Shown here: positions 13,927 through 26,233 of the stretch, piece by piece
How positions within the stretch are numbered: position 1 is the stretch's first letter
How the letters are laid out: each line of letters starts with the position of its first letter
Assembly (NCBI GenBank): GCA_036872755.1
Contig: JAVHNS010000004.1
Span: forward strand, 372,001-436,000
DNA length: 64,000 nucleotides
Direction: 5' to 3'
Source of the DNA: Orbilia blumenaviensis
Taxonomy: Eukaryota > Ascomycota > Orbiliomycetes > Orbiliales > Orbiliaceae
Made by a program: the position numbers and the translations under genes
Notes under the pieces: model-generated
What the model was told of the DNA's origin: nothing
Database searches by the model: none
What the model saw: the letters and a program-made list of their open reading frames with translations, nothing else

Positions 13927-14531
13927 GCAAAGAAATGGGTTTTTTTACGCCTTTTGGGTATAAAAAGGGTGGTCGCATCTCTCACCTGTGAGTTTTGCTC
14001 TAAATTATTAACTATTAAGAGTGCGTATTACCTAGGTATATAACCTAGTTATTGAGTGTCCCACGTATACTAAATATACTGGCAGAGCACCTATATATAA
14101 TCCTAAACCTGGATATCCCTATACAAACCAGCTACGCCCAGAAAAGGGAATTTAGTCTTTTGCAGTTTTTTTCCTGGTACATATACTGGTGTTTGGAGCT
14201 GGGTGCCCAAAGGCTTGCACACCTCAATTTCCATTTCTAGAAAAGCAGGGTAGAGCGCAGCCTGGTTGTTGCGCTTTGTATTCAGGTCGGTAACCACTTA
14301 CATATATTTTTCTTCTTGCAAGCTTGGCGGTCATATCACAACGGAATCAAAGGACTCATACTTCCCTCCATCGCAGACTCATCAATCACCTTGTCTCCAC
14401 CCTCTATCCGAAAACTCTTAGGTAGGTACCCAGGTCCAGGAACCATTTAATCTCTGCCTTCCGGCTATTCACCCTTTGGAGTTCATAGTCTTACGGTGGT
14501 TCTTCCCCCCCGCCTAGAGCTTTTAAAAAAA

Positions 14532-14918
14532 ATGACCAGTCGGGTGCCTCCGCCTCCCTCAGTTCAGATGATGCTTTTGTCATTGCAAAGGGACGCGAAT
14601 CTCACCTGGAACGACCCCCGCCTCCTTTTCCTCAAGATTACAGGCAACGAGGAACCGGCGACGACACCAATCGAAATCGCAAAAACTTTAACACGGCTCC
14701 CCTATAACGTCAGAGAGCTGATGCTGAAATCTATCAACGAGAAGAACGATAAACGCTCAGACTCTCAAATTTGGACCATCGCCAATCTCTGGACCTGGTC
14801 GAAGAAAAGTACCGGCGAAAACAGTAATGAAGACCCTGCGGAAACACTTCAGGACGTTATTGCCTACCTTACGCTTGTTCAAAACGAAGATTTACCAGAA
14901 CCAAAGAGGGAGGGCTAG
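14532..14918 (+). CDS. Small hypothetical protein
   Basis: An uninterrupted 128-codon frame from the ATG at 14532; the frame is open 12 codons further up but only to a GTG, so this ATG is the natural start. The product is polar, with a proline-rich start (PPPPS), predicted helices, two Trp near the middle (IWTIANLWTW) and an acidic C-terminus. No signal peptide, membrane segment or known motif. Composition is protein-like and unlike the neighbouring frames, but I do not recognise a family. It could be an orphan gene or one exon of a larger gene. Confidence 0.42.
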   Translation: MTSRVPPPPSVQMMLLSLQRDANLTWNDPRLLFLKITGNEEPATTPIEIAKTLTRLPYNVRELMLKSINEKNDKRSDSQIWTIANLWTWSKKSTGENSNEDPAETLQDVIAYLTLVQNEDLPEPKREG

Positions 14919-15797
14919 ATGTACAACCACCGAAACTCCGCACTGCCGGTTGTGCCCTTTAGCTGCAAATTGGGGATCTTCCCCCAAGGAGAATACACAA
15001 CGAGAACAGCTAGCACGTGCAAAACAAAATTTCTTTATAATTTTTACCACTGATCAGCCCGCAAAACAACCCTGCCTATACATGTTTTCTCAATGTTATA
15101 TCTCATTATTGACCTTGTTAAAACATCCTTGCTCGTTCATTCTCTTCAAGAATAGCATACTAAAGCCTGAGTGGTTATTTTCTGTGGTGTCAACTGTTGT
15201 TTTTCATAATCACTAAACCCGCTGCAAGCCCCCTCCTACTATTTCGTAGTTGAAGGCTTTCGGCGTTTTATAAAATTTCTTTTTTCCTTAAAAAATTTCC
15301 TTAATTCTCTCTAATACCCTTCTCGTGCTCTTTTCTAGATGCTGCCTTTTGTAAGGTTTGCTACTTGTAGTTTCTTTCCTCTTTTTGATATCTATTTAGG
15401 GAGCTCTATCGCAAGAAAAAGTCAATAAAAAAGAAGAAGAAAAAAAATTAGGAAAAAGAATAAATATTAAATAAAAAAAAAAAACTAAAAAATAAGGGTT
15501 ACAATGGCGGTTGGGAGGAGGGGGAGAATTGGAGACTGCTGGTAGTGGTAGTATTTATGGCCGGATAGCAAAAATAATATGTAATGTTTAATATACGAGG
15601 TTTGGATTGAGACTTTAGGAAAAAAGAAAAAAAAATCACATCAAAACCAGACAACTATCGTAAAATGCCACCGCCTTTGTATTCCATCCAAGTGTAAAAG
15701 CGCATGGTAAGATACATAATGATAGGCTCTTTTTCGAAATTGGGATCTCCAGATCTTGGTACGCGAAGCCCCTTGCAGCGGCTGGGCGGGAGGAACC
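14919..15797. other. Intergenic, AT-rich
   Basis: About 0.9 kb of AT-rich sequence with an A-rich block near 15415-15490. It separates the small plus-strand ORF and the minus-strand glyoxalase gene, so it would hold both 3' ends. No other feature seen. Confidence 0.5.
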
Positions 15798-16454
15798 TTA
15801 ATTTTCAATATTCTGGGGTACTAATTCGACCAAATAGCCATCTGGATCTGCGACAAATGCAATCTGATCAAGGATACGACTGTAACCTGCATGAATCTCG
15901 CCGCGGCCGACGCCCTTTTCGGCCTCGTAAGAGCTAAGCGGGATGCTCTCACGGGTAGACACGCCCAGGTCTTTCAACACTCTGACACCAGCAGCCTTTA
16001 GCCTCTCCAAAGCTGATTTGACATCGGGGATGGTGAAACCGACTTGGCCGAACCCTAGATGCGGGGCATCGTTCCCGGTGGAATAATACCCTTCAGGCTG
16101 GTTCTCAGAGCCGTGAATGTGATATAGCTCAAGTAGCCCGAGAGTATGAGGAAGAACACCACAAGTTTTCTCACCCCACGCCTGGATATCAGCTCTGTCT
16201 TCCGGCGTCTGCGGATATCCTAAATAATATATCGTAAACGGACCAGTGTTCATCGTAAAAATTGTCCTTAATCCCATTAGATTGACGTAAAAGTTCAATG
16301 ACGCCTCCGGATCGCGAATCCGGAGCATCAAATGATTTAATTTATATCCTATTGTCGCATCCGTGGGTGGTAACGGAGGATCGGTACGGTATTTCCCCCC
16401 ATTAGGGAGGAACTCGCCAACAGGAAAGGGAGAAGGAGACTTCGGGTCAGACAT
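15798..16454 (-). CDS. Glyoxalase I (lactoylglutathione lyase)
   Basis: Single-exon gene, 218 aa, ATG at 16454. Glyoxalase I isomerises the hemithioacetal of methylglyoxal and glutathione to S-lactoylglutathione in the cytosol. A single VOC-fold unit is present: beta-alpha-beta start LNHLMLRIRD, NFY and MGL motifs, then LLELYH, HLGFGQVGF and DPDGYLVELVP. The likely metal ligands by alignment to the family pattern are His41, Glu109, His132 and Glu210; position 41 is His, where the human enzyme has Gln. The length fits the single-domain form rather than the duplicated yeast form. The 22-residue N-terminus is Pro/Ser-rich and probably disordered. An imperfect tandem repeat lies about 110 bp upstream of the start codon. 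Confidence 0.93.
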   Translation of the reverse strand: MSDPKSPSPFPVGEFLPNGGKYRTDPPLPPTDATIGYKLNHLMLRIRDPEASLNFYVNLMGLRTIFTMNTGPFTIYYLGYPQTPEDRADIQAWGEKTCGVLPHTLGLLELYHIHGSENQPEGYYSTGNDAPHLGFGQVGFTIPDVKSALERLKAAGVRVLKDLGVSTRESIPLSSYEAEKGVGRGEIHAGYSRILDQIAFVADPDGYLVELVPQNIEN

Positions 16455-16559
16455 GACGTTCCCCGGGGAAGATAAGGCCCGACTAAATGAGCGGTCTGGT
16501 GAGAGACACGTTACCCCTCCTTCCAGTACTGGGGATTGTGATAGCCGGAATAGCGGGTG

Positions 16560-16718
16560 TCAGATTGCGCAAGTATGCAGGTGGCTAGATACAGATGTAT
16601 CCAGCTGAGGATGGCGGATTTCAGATTGCGCAAGCGTACAGATATCTATATACGGATATATCTAGCTGAGGATGGCGGCCCCCGGTCGATTTGCGATTAT
16701 ATGCAGGTATCCAGCTGA
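16560..16718. repeat. Imperfect ~60-bp tandem repeat upstream of glyoxalase I
   Basis: Two adjacent copies, 16560-16620 and 16621-16680, both begin TCAGATTGCGCAAG and end AGCTGAGGATGGCGG. A third, shorter copy (about 16688-16718) keeps the TATGCAGGTATCCAGCTGA part. The middle of copy 1 is an inverted repeat (GATACA-GA-TGTATC) and copy 2 keeps a related one. The array begins 106 bp from the glyoxalase start codon, so it is in its promoter. Confidence 0.85.
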
Positions 16719-18751
16719 CAAGTTTGGTACGGCGCGCTACGAGGCAGGTAATTGATATGAAACTCCCTATCCCTCCGCTGATTTCGGCTTGATACGAGCT
16801 GCAGTAACTTTAATGTATTGTCGTCTTATGATCGCATTAGGAACCTATGTATGCCTATAGTTCATGCACATGTGATCGAATCAATATCGCGCATTCGAAT
16901 ACAAGGTATTGGGGTTAAGGGGGAAATACAAAATTTAAAAACCGAATGCGAAAGAATTGGTATGCAAGCAATTTATCCCATGATCCCTTTTTAAATCTAA
17001 TGCATCTAAGACATCTGGCGAGCTTTAACCCGAGGCCTCGGTGAAGGTATTCCGATAGCCATTCGTATCGGATGGTAATTTCGGACCGAGATAGGGTGGC
17101 CTGGCAGAACTTGTGTTGTCGTTGTTTTTTAAAAGCACAACACAATTAATTATCCGGGTTTGACTGGTCTCGTTGGACGGTTTCAGACAGTCTCGTAACT
17201 AGAGCTGCATACCTAATGTGCTCATCAGCAAGGGTGATCGAAACGACTTGAAGGTTTCGTCGAAAAATGATAGCCAGATGTCTATTTGCGAGATCAAAGC
17301 CGCTCGCATTCAAGGCTTAACCGGTCTTCGTTGGGCTTAACCGTACCACAAGGAACTAGACTGTTTTGTGTTGTCTGGCCGTATCGCCAACGACCGCTCT
17401 GCCAACACAAGCGTTCTAATGCAACATCCATGCTACGAGGTATTATCGCCCGTAAGATTTTCAAGGCTGCCAGGTAACGATGATGCGGGGGGGTAGTCTA
17501 ATGCGGGGGGTATATCTAGCCTTTCGAAGCTTCTAGATCTAATCAAAAGGAGGGGTAATCTAAGCCGCTTTGCTATCGATATCAGGGCGGGGCAGTTCAG
17601 CTACTAGCGCCGCAGTAGCCGCATGCCAGTTGGATGCCCACGTAGACTGTATGTTCAAACGTTCGATGCTCCGAAGTGCTTTTCTAAGCCTTAGATTATA
17701 GGTAAAAGTAATTAGGTTTTGAGATCTCCGCGAAAGGCCGATCAATATCCGTGTGCAAGGTGCAAGGTGCACGGGGTCGAATCGAGGCGGCTCACTCAAT
17801 ATCCAGATCGCCACCACGTTGATACATCCTTCGCTAGTAAGGTTTCGCCACTTGGAGCTCATTAACCAAATTACTGAAGAGCTCAGTCAAAAAAAAAAAA
17901 AGGAATTAAAGAATAAAATTTTTTATATAACAAAGATGATATCCTCGAATTTTCGAGACAGCTGCAAGGTGAAAGTTTTTTCGTGTCGCTGCACAAAACT
18001 AGAAGATTTAATGTTGCATTGTGTTTCGGTTAGCGGTAAAACATCGCGGAAAAGAATTCATTCAAACTTTGTGAGAGACGGGGGCTGAGCGAGATTTATA
18101 TATATATCTCTAACTGGATACTTATATTTTGCGCAAAACCACATGGTCTAGGGATGTGAGGGGTATGGTCTTGTAAATCAGCCTCCACAGAGGGCAGGGT
18201 GCATTTCGAATTCGGACAGTTGAACTGATTCAGATCAAAATTTACACCCCGAGTTTCCATCCCGGATAGGTATACAAGGTATCTACACCACGCATATATA
18301 TTCGTATATCGTATATTGAAATCATTCAACAGACCTAAATTTCGTTCCGAGAATTAGCATTCTCGGAAGTAGTAAGTAAAAATCCCGCAATGTATCTGGG
18401 TGTACCCAGACAACGAAAATGCAAGATCCAGACCCAGACAGCTCTTCTGAGCCCGATGCTAGGCTTTTACCTGTTTAATGAATCAGATTCGATCACTTGC
18501 AGGCGACAGCACCGCAATCGAAAAGTGATACGTAATATATATGCTACATGAAGTACGGTCTGATGGAGACGGCAGGATCGACAAAATTGGGGAGCCGGCG
18601 GGGCTCGTGCATGGCCGGCAATTGCCATAAATGTATGGCTACAGATTAGTGTAGGTTTCCAGGAATCTTAGGAATCCTAGTTCTGATATCATATCCTAAA
18701 CTCCATTTGAGTGGGGTGCTGTAGCAGAGCAGGCTCGCACGGTTGCGTCAG

Positions 18752-18775
18752 TGTACAATTGTACAATTGTACAAT
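18752..18775. repeat. (TGTACAAT)3 tandem repeat
   Basis: Three exact 8-bp copies. Each overlaps the palindrome TTGTACAA, so the block is a nested palindrome. No nearby gene. Confidence 0.9.
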
Positions 18776-21700
18776 CGTAAAAACAAGTAGTCCATTCCAT
18801 TCTCAACGCGAAGTTCATTGGTGCCCTTAACTCACACTTTTTCTGATATCCCAGTTGATTGGCCGATTCGATTGGTATACCAAGATTGGTCTAAATGCCT
18901 TTTTGGTTTTCGACTCTCCTGCCGTGATCATCTACTCCTCGCCTCGAACCTGAATGCCCAACGACAAAGTAGACGTGTCCACGAATAGACTTATTATTCA
19001 CGCGAATATATAGGCCTACATGATAACTCAAGTCTATCATGATAACTGAATGCTTAGTGGGTGCATCGACTAGTGATATGCGCATTGCGAGATGCGATGT
19101 GCGATGCACATGCGATGTAATGCTGGTTTATTGGCGGAATAGAATATGAGCGTGCATCCAGATCTCATTCGTGTCCACACCATCAATTTGTTCAGGCGAT
19201 CTAATGATTGGTCCTAAAATTGATATCATGATACAGCCGCATACAGATGCATACAGATGCACGAGTGAGACAAAGCCTCATGCCAATAGAAACAGCCGAT
19301 ATCATTCTTGTAAAAGAGACATTGTTCCTTCAGTTTTTACCAAACTAGGCTAGGAACAGTATCTTTTTCAGATTCTGTATCGATGCGCATAGGTGGCTGC
19401 ATAGGCACGGAGGTATGAGATAAATATATCCTATTCGCAAAAGTACAGAGGGGGGCGCCCATACATATATATGCCTCGCTTTTCAAATTTGTAGATTGGA
19501 TACGTATGTGGTGCCACTATGAGGCATGAGGGCGTTGTGATTCAACGTAATTATGCATGTAATACAAAACGGAATATTATTCTATAAGTCGTGTCAGTTC
19601 AGAAACAGCTGATTATTTGGCCCCAGTTAGGATCTCGGAGACATGTTCCACGCGTGATATTACCTATACATATATTCGTGTGAGTCATAAATTATTATCA
19701 GAGTTCTGTTGTCAATCGGCTGACGAGTATTTCATAATTCTTTCGGTCCACGCGCGACGTCCGGCGTGTTTCCGAAACATGCCTCGCGATGAGCCATATG
19801 ACCATATATATGGGTAAGTGCTTAAGTGGGTGTCTATGTAACAATTCTAACGCCAACGCGGCTGCCCTAGGCCTAAGTTTTCTGAAGAAATAGATTAATC
19901 GCTAATTAAAGGTCAGCCTCGAAGAAGGGCGCTGAAGACCGCAAAGATTAGTAATGCGATTGATGGTGCACTAGACGCATGCATCAGCGTATGTGATAAC
20001 GCATACGTACACGGGAACAGATCTTAACGTTACACAAGCTTTTTATGAACCCTGGGCCGGGGTGTATCAATGTGTGTGAGGTAGTACTTTTCGTATCCCC
20101 GCAGAAGAATTAAATGAATTGATACCTGGCCTCGACGGGTACCCAGCGGGTACTGTTACGAGACTAGCGGGTACCGGATGTTTGGCTTTTGCAATTGGCG
20201 CACCTCCACCACTGGTTTACGCGGCAGGCAAACCGATTCTACTGGGTTTTATTGGGGGCTCGAGCCGGCTGGCGCTCAAAATTCGCAATCGATCATCAAA
20301 ACCATATCCCGTTATAAATATCAATCGTTACACAATTTGGCTTATTTTGGCATAGTGGCCACTCGCGGTTGGACATGTATTCCTAAACGCTGTGTCACGT
20401 CGCATCATAAATTGCATTGATGTGAATGGAGGGTAGAACTAGACTTCTCGGAACCATACCTAAGAAGTTTCGAATGCAGCAAACAATCGGGACACGGGAT
20501 ACAATACTAAGCTGACATGCACATTAGCTGTAAATATTAATCGAACTGTAGAGCTCCAGCGCCCCTTCTGGCAGGTAACGCAGTTATTAATTTGTTTGTA
20601 GTATGTGAAGCCGGTCGGGAAGGAGCAGAGTACAAAGTTAGAAAATACGACAGCCTGGTGAAAAGCGAGTTGAGCTCATGAAGCTGTTGCCGACTAGCGA
20701 TAGCAGGATAGATCAAGCAGACACCGTGGGGGAAACGGCAGACTTGGTAGAACATTTCCGCGATGTCTGCCTAGTGGCTAATAGAATTTCTGGAGCCAGC
20801 TTGAGAGGCCTCAATTCAGCCCCAAGTTTACGAAAGGCTCGCATATGTCCGGCAATTAGGACTATGTTGGCATATATGCATATGCGGCCTGTTATTACGC
20901 GAACCGTCTCGTAAGCTGGCCCCCAACTTCGCCTGCCTGTGTAAAAAAAAAAAAATACCTGCCTAGGCCACTGGTATAGTGGGGCTTCCGTCAAATAAAG
21001 AGACTTGGCAACGGTCGTGCATATGTAGGGACTCTTTGAAACCGTGATATGTGGTATATAGGACAAAATTTAATGCCTCTGGCTGTCCATAAATATCGGA
21101 ATGGAGGCAGGTATTAACCTCAAATCTAGGAAGATATTCATTGATATTTAAAGAGATATAAGGGTATCATGAAGTAAGACCTAAGAAGAGTCTTCATTTT
21201 GAGAGACATTTCTAGGTAATAAAAATAAATAATCGTTCAACAGCCATATTATCTTCAAACTTTCGGGGAAATTGAAAGATGAAAAAGTGAAAATAGTTGT
21301 TCTTTCAGAAGTGTGCTGCAGCAATCGTACCACCCACCAGACCAAAACATATAAGGATCAGCGCTTTGCATAAATTTGAAAGGCAGATTTTTCTGCCGGA
21401 GTTTCGAGCTTTATGTTCGCTGGAAAGCGGGGTCAAAAAGTTGTTCTGGAGACCAGGATCACCCAAATTGCAAACCAGATGTACCATTAGTGCAAAGTGT
21501 TCTCCTAGAAAGTGTGACATATAGCGTTATATACATACGTGTGATAAAATATGCATAACATTAGCGAAAGTTAACAAACGCAAGACCTTAACGTTTTGCT
21601 CAACAAATAATTTGAGTAGGTGCTGCAGCGCTGGGGTACAAGGTACCGTGGGTTAGTATATATGTGCATGTAAGAGCATCCATACATACAATAATACTTT

Positions 21701-22105
21701 GACGCAGATATTTCTGTCATATGTATTAGGCCCTTAATTAAAGCAACGAATTGCGACTGCAGGGTGATATTTGGTCAGAAATTTCGAGGGGGGTCGAGAT
21801 ATCCTGGTCTCGTTGATATCCCACAACTCCTAAATTAACAGGAGTTGGCCCGTAACAATGAAGGAATTGTGATCATGTACCTAACGGACCTGCAGAGTGT
21901 TGCGGCAAGACAATAATGATCCGCAAAACAAAAATAACTCGATAGACAGCCGTGGACGGTATTGAATAATTTATATGCTTGGGTTGAATTGCGGATATTT
22001 AGTTACTATAGAACCAATGAGCGCAGCGCATCCTCAAAGGGTAAACTATATAAGCTGATTAAGTCTAGTTTTGTGATATAACATTTAGCCTTTTCTTTCT
22101 TAAAT

Positions 22106-22140
22106 TTCTTTCTTTCCTTCTTTCTTTCTTTCTTTCTTTC
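22106..22140. repeat. (CTTT)n microsatellite
   Basis: About eight CTTT units with one interruption. Simple-sequence repeat. Confidence 0.9.
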
Positions 22141-23405
22141 AAGGCTGGAAATGAAGCTCAATTCAAAGCACTAAAGGTAGTTACTTAGTATAAAACGGAT
22201 ATTAGTATGTACCATCTAAGGCTTGGTACGTTTCCAGGGCCCAGGCCTCTGAATTTCCCTTGGTATATCTTGTTTATTGTGGGGCCCATTTCGAGACTGA
22301 CTTGCGTTTGATAGATGGTTCAGAAAATGCACGCTACCCTTACCCATACGGTAGTGAAGTGAAAGCAAGCATAGCCTCTTTATTATTCTCCATTAGCTTC
22401 GATTGGATAGAGCTCTGCCAGGAGCTCTGCATATGCGTTGATTCTGTTGTGAGTTCTGGCACGCGCACGTGCGCAGATACGCATTGCTTAAAGAAGGTGG
22501 CTAGGGGTGGCTTAGGTTTCGTGGTACCGAGGCGTCCGGAAAGGGCTAACCGACACTTGGCTTGGTCTTGGAACCATGGCATCGATGCGAGCTGGTTGTC
22601 TGTGATTAATATGGTTGTGGGTATCCTGATAATCTAATCATTTAGACATTCACCGGCTACCGATAGTCGGAACTCATTTGATCTTTGTCTTGATCTGTCA
22701 ATAGCCCTACAGCTCGCTCAACGAATCGAGTATCGGTCTTCGACTATTCTGCATGACGCCAAAGTCAGGGCTCGAGACCACCAATTTTCGGATCCGGAAG
22801 CTTGTGTTTTCCGACGGACTCCGGTAGCCACACAAGGATTCAGGACCCTTCTTCTTATTCCCTTTATTAATATAATCTTCTTCAACTGTGTGGGAATTAG
22901 GACACTGTATCAGACTTGCTAGCTTGCTGGCTTCAACTGTTGCTATCGATCTGGAAGATAAAGAGATATATATAACGTGATGGCGCTCAGCATACGTAGT
23001 TCTGGAAGTTATTGACCCCCCCAGCGCAGGAAAAAGAGACCGGCGATAGCATCAGCCAAGGACGAAGCGCCAGACAAAACGTCAGTCAAGTTTGCAAGTC
23101 TCGAAATGCTTGAATCCGGTGAGGGCCAGACCGGGTATGTGTCTTGACGTCATGTGGAAATTATTTCTTGGCTGGCTGCTGACCAACAAAATCCGCCGGA
23201 TAACTCCACGGATCCAGTTTTTGCGTGCGAGCTAGTGAAATGATTAGTCTGCAAACCCTGCTTAGTGATGATTTCGGCCAGCGATGTCTGGGAGGAGATT
23301 CAAATTTTCCATTGATTTATATAGTAGTAATCCCACTTTAGGCCGGTTGGTTTTGCCGCCTTCATCCAGACAATCATTTTTCTCCCTCTCTTAATTTTGC
23401 TCGCC

Positions 23406-23417
23406 ATGTTTTCGTGA
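23406..23417 (+). promoter_or_regulatory. Minimal uORF upstream of the DUF2985 gene
   Basis: ATG TTT TCG TGA, 94 nt upstream of the main ATG and within a pyrimidine-rich stretch that looks like the transcript leader. If transcribed it would be a three-residue uORF. Whether the transcript start lies upstream of it is not known. Confidence 0.4.
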
Positions 23418-23510
23418 TCTTGCTCACCCCGCGTTAGCTTTGAGTGCTTCGAATCGCCATCACTCTATCTTTCATTTCGCTCGACTTCAAAAATAAAACA
23501 AATCGACGTC

Positions 23511-25871
23511 ATGGCTAGCGCGAATAATAATAGGCGACCCTCGGAGCCCAGCCCTGGGCGACACCGTTCTAATAGTAATCAGAGCCATGGATATGGGTTT
23601 GCTGGGAGCACTAGCGGCGGAGGGCTGGGAGATGCAGGCGAATTAGGTCGACCACAGGGTCAACACATTGACAATACGGCCACAGCGACCTCAAGCACAT
23701 TTCCCGTCGATAATATCGAGCCCGTGAACCCGTCCAGGCGTTTTTTCCCTCGTCGACCGGTTGGTTCAAGGCCGAATAGGCCTGAAATCACACAGTCGAT
23801 CCCTTCAGTCATTTCATCAACAGGCGGCGTCCGAACAAGCAGAGCGAGTACAGTATCTGCTCTCAGTCGTCCGCCAACAATTAGACTTCGACGACTCCCA
23901 TCCAATCCGGACCTTAATGATGCTTACGATCGTGATCAAGCCCACGCTGCTCATTATGCAGCTATGGCTCCACAATCTTCAACTCACTTGAATGTTCCCC
24001 TCCCTACACATACTAGACCTCGGAGTATATCAGATCCTGCTAGGCATTCATGGCTTAACGACCCGGCGGCCGTTCGGTCGTCGCAGATTATGTCTCCAGT
24101 GCAGGAAGTACCCCCGGATTTTCCTCCCACTCCTCCTCCGAAGATTCCATTCGCGAGCACTGGTCCTCCAGTTCCACCGAAAGAAGCACTGGATGACGTT
24201 CCCATACCACCACCTGCACCAACACAGAGGCCAGCGGCTTCTCGTTTCAGTAGTGGATTCTCAGTCGCAGGTGCGAGAAGCTTATTAGGCATGAAGCAGA
24301 GGATGGAAGACGTGGACCGTATGATGCAACCACCCCCAAGACCCCCTATGCCCCGAAAGGAGTATAATCAAGATGTTGTTGATCTGCTTGACGTAATTGG
24401 TAAGTTGCAATTTGTCTTGATAAATACCTAAGTGTCGAATAATGGGAATAATATTGATATCAAATTGGGAACAGACCCGGAAGTCTCGACATTATCGACT
24501 CTCACAAATGTACAAAACTCGCTGTTTATTCCAAATCTTGGTAGCTTCATCAACAGACATCCAACCTATGATCTTTCATCAATAGGCGGTCGAGATTCAA
24601 GGCGAGGTTCCCGCGTCGAACACCCGACAAGCTCAATGGTGGAAGACATATCCCCGGAAATCGAATCCCCACCCGATGAGGGTGAACGCCCAATTACCCC
24701 ACCCCTGCAGCGACAGCAGAGCCGTGCTTTGAGTATTACTTCGAATTTGACGGATTCTCATTACGCTGTTTTGCCTCATGGGGTGACAATTGACGACTGG
24801 TCCAACGAAGAGAGGGCTATGCTCGATGACCACGTTCGACATCTACTACATTCCAAACGTGAAAAGTTCAAACGAGGATGGCGGGGATTTAAGCAATATG
24901 TAAAACGACGTAAGTATATATCCGGTTTTCATATATCTATGTTGAAGCTGCATATCTGACAGAATATTATAGCTTTGGGATTATTTGTGACAATTTATGC
25001 GACATTGATAACCCTTTTCGGTCTCGCATGGGTTCTTTTCTTGATTGGTTGGATTTATGTTGGCGAGAAACAGCTCTACGTTATAAACGTCATTGACAAT
25101 GTTCTCGTCGCTCTATTCGCTATTGTCGGTGATGGACTGGCACCTTTCCGTGTCGTTGATACCTACCATATGATATTTATCGCCCGTTACCACTTCTTAA
25201 CCTGGAAATTGCGCCGGAAGCGAAAACTCCCCGAACTTCAAGATCATAATGATCTGCCGACACGACAATTCGTCTCGATGGAGGCTGACAGGGCATCTGT
25301 GATTCGGGATCTTGAGGCGTCATGGGAGGAGCGTGATGAAGCACCTGTTCTCAACGAAAAACAGCAAGAGCGGTTTGAGCACCATTCTATGAAATTCGCG
25401 AAGTCGCATACGTATTACCGCCCACACGAAACTCGAACTCACTACGCATTCCCTGTCAAATTACTGATTACGGTAACGGTTCTTCTGGACTTTCATTCCA
25501 TGTTCCAAATTACGCTTGGAGGTGTTACATGGGGTATCAGCTATCACCACCGACCTGCTGCTCTCACTGCAACAATTCTTTCGTGCTCGATCGCCTGTAA
25601 TATCGCGGCTGGTATCACGATATCCATTGGGGATCGCATGACGAGAAAGAAGCGGATTATTGAACAAGAGTTCAGGCAGGGTTTGACGGAGGAGGCGATT
25701 GGTCATGTCAAGAAGAAGCGACAAAAAGAGAAGGAAAAGGCAGCATTGGAGGAGTTAGCAGGTACAGCGAGCACGAGCGCTGATGCTTTGGGCGGATCCA
25801 ATGAGAGTTCGAGATTAAGCTTGTTAGCAGATGAGAAGAAGAAGGAGAAGGAGCTGTCCAGCTCGGACTAA
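23511..25871 (+). CDS. DUF2985-type integral membrane protein
   Basis: Predicted exons 23511-24399, 24475-24909 and 24973-25871 give 740 aa; donors GTAAGT, acceptors CAG and TAG, frame kept through two phase-1 junctions. Residues 1 to about 430 are a long Ser/Pro/Arg-rich, disordered cytosolic region with PPPP and PPKIPF-like proline motifs that could bind SH3 or WW domains. A basic stretch (KFKRGWRGFKQYVKRP) leads into four predicted membrane segments near residues 443-471, 479-497, 601-625 and 637-660. The segment PLGLFVTIYATLITLFGLAWVLF and the later HYAFPVKLL are what I recognise as DUF2985. The tail is Lys/Glu-rich coiled coil (about 665-705) and ends in a Ser-rich segment. Function of the family is unknown; a membrane scaffold or lipid-related role would be a guess. 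Intron 2 falls exactly before the first membrane segment. Confidence 0.85.
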
Positions 25872-26233
25872 ATACCCACCAAAATTTCTATTGGCACTTT
25901 CGTTTCGCTTCTTTTCCTTTACTTTTTATTGGCAAGTGGTTGGTAGCAAAGTCCTCAATTTAGGTCTTCTTGTATGACTGGTACGAAATGATTATACCTA
26001 TAAACTTCTTAATGTTTGCTTTGCTTGCTTATGGGGTTTGATTCATGTCTTTTTTGGAGGGTTGTTTAATGGGTGTCTCATGCGAAACTTAGCGGGGTTA
26101 TTATTTTGCTTCTCTGATTTAAAAGCAACTGCTCTTGTAAACAGTACACGGATTTAAACAAATATCGAATCATTAATGAGGAAAATTCTCTAAGGCTAAA
26201 GCAAAGTGCCCACCATTGACTGTATTATTATCC
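25872..26233. other. Convergent 3' intergenic region
   Basis: About 360 bp between the stop codons of the plus-strand DUF2985 gene and the minus-strand LP-EIR-box gene. T-rich with no gene; it should hold both poly(A) sites. Confidence 0.5.

Larger units (their letters stand above)
9411..14531. other. 5.1 kb gene-free spacer
   Basis: No coding region supported. Contains a 14-bp perfect palindrome (9938-9951), a GA-rich tract, several short T or A runs and an (A)24 tract. The sequence is rich in TATA and ATGCAT words. No transposase, reverse transcriptase or long terminal repeat was recognised. Confidence 0.6.
16455..23510. other. 7 kb gene-free spacer
   Basis: No supported gene. It holds the tandem repeat upstream of the glyoxalase gene, a (TGTACAAT)3 repeat, GCGATG-type repeats near 19085-19120, a CTTT microsatellite, a 12-bp palindrome with an E-box (GCGCACGTGCGC, 22463-22474), and, at the right end, the pyrimidine-rich leader of the DUF2985 gene. 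No mobile element was recognised, though degraded copies cannot be excluded by eye. Confidence 0.6.

Noticed and set aside
22260..22637. 125-codon plus-strand frame
   Set aside because: Mixed hydrophobic and Cys-rich composition without motif, starting at a non-ATG codon. Likely chance.
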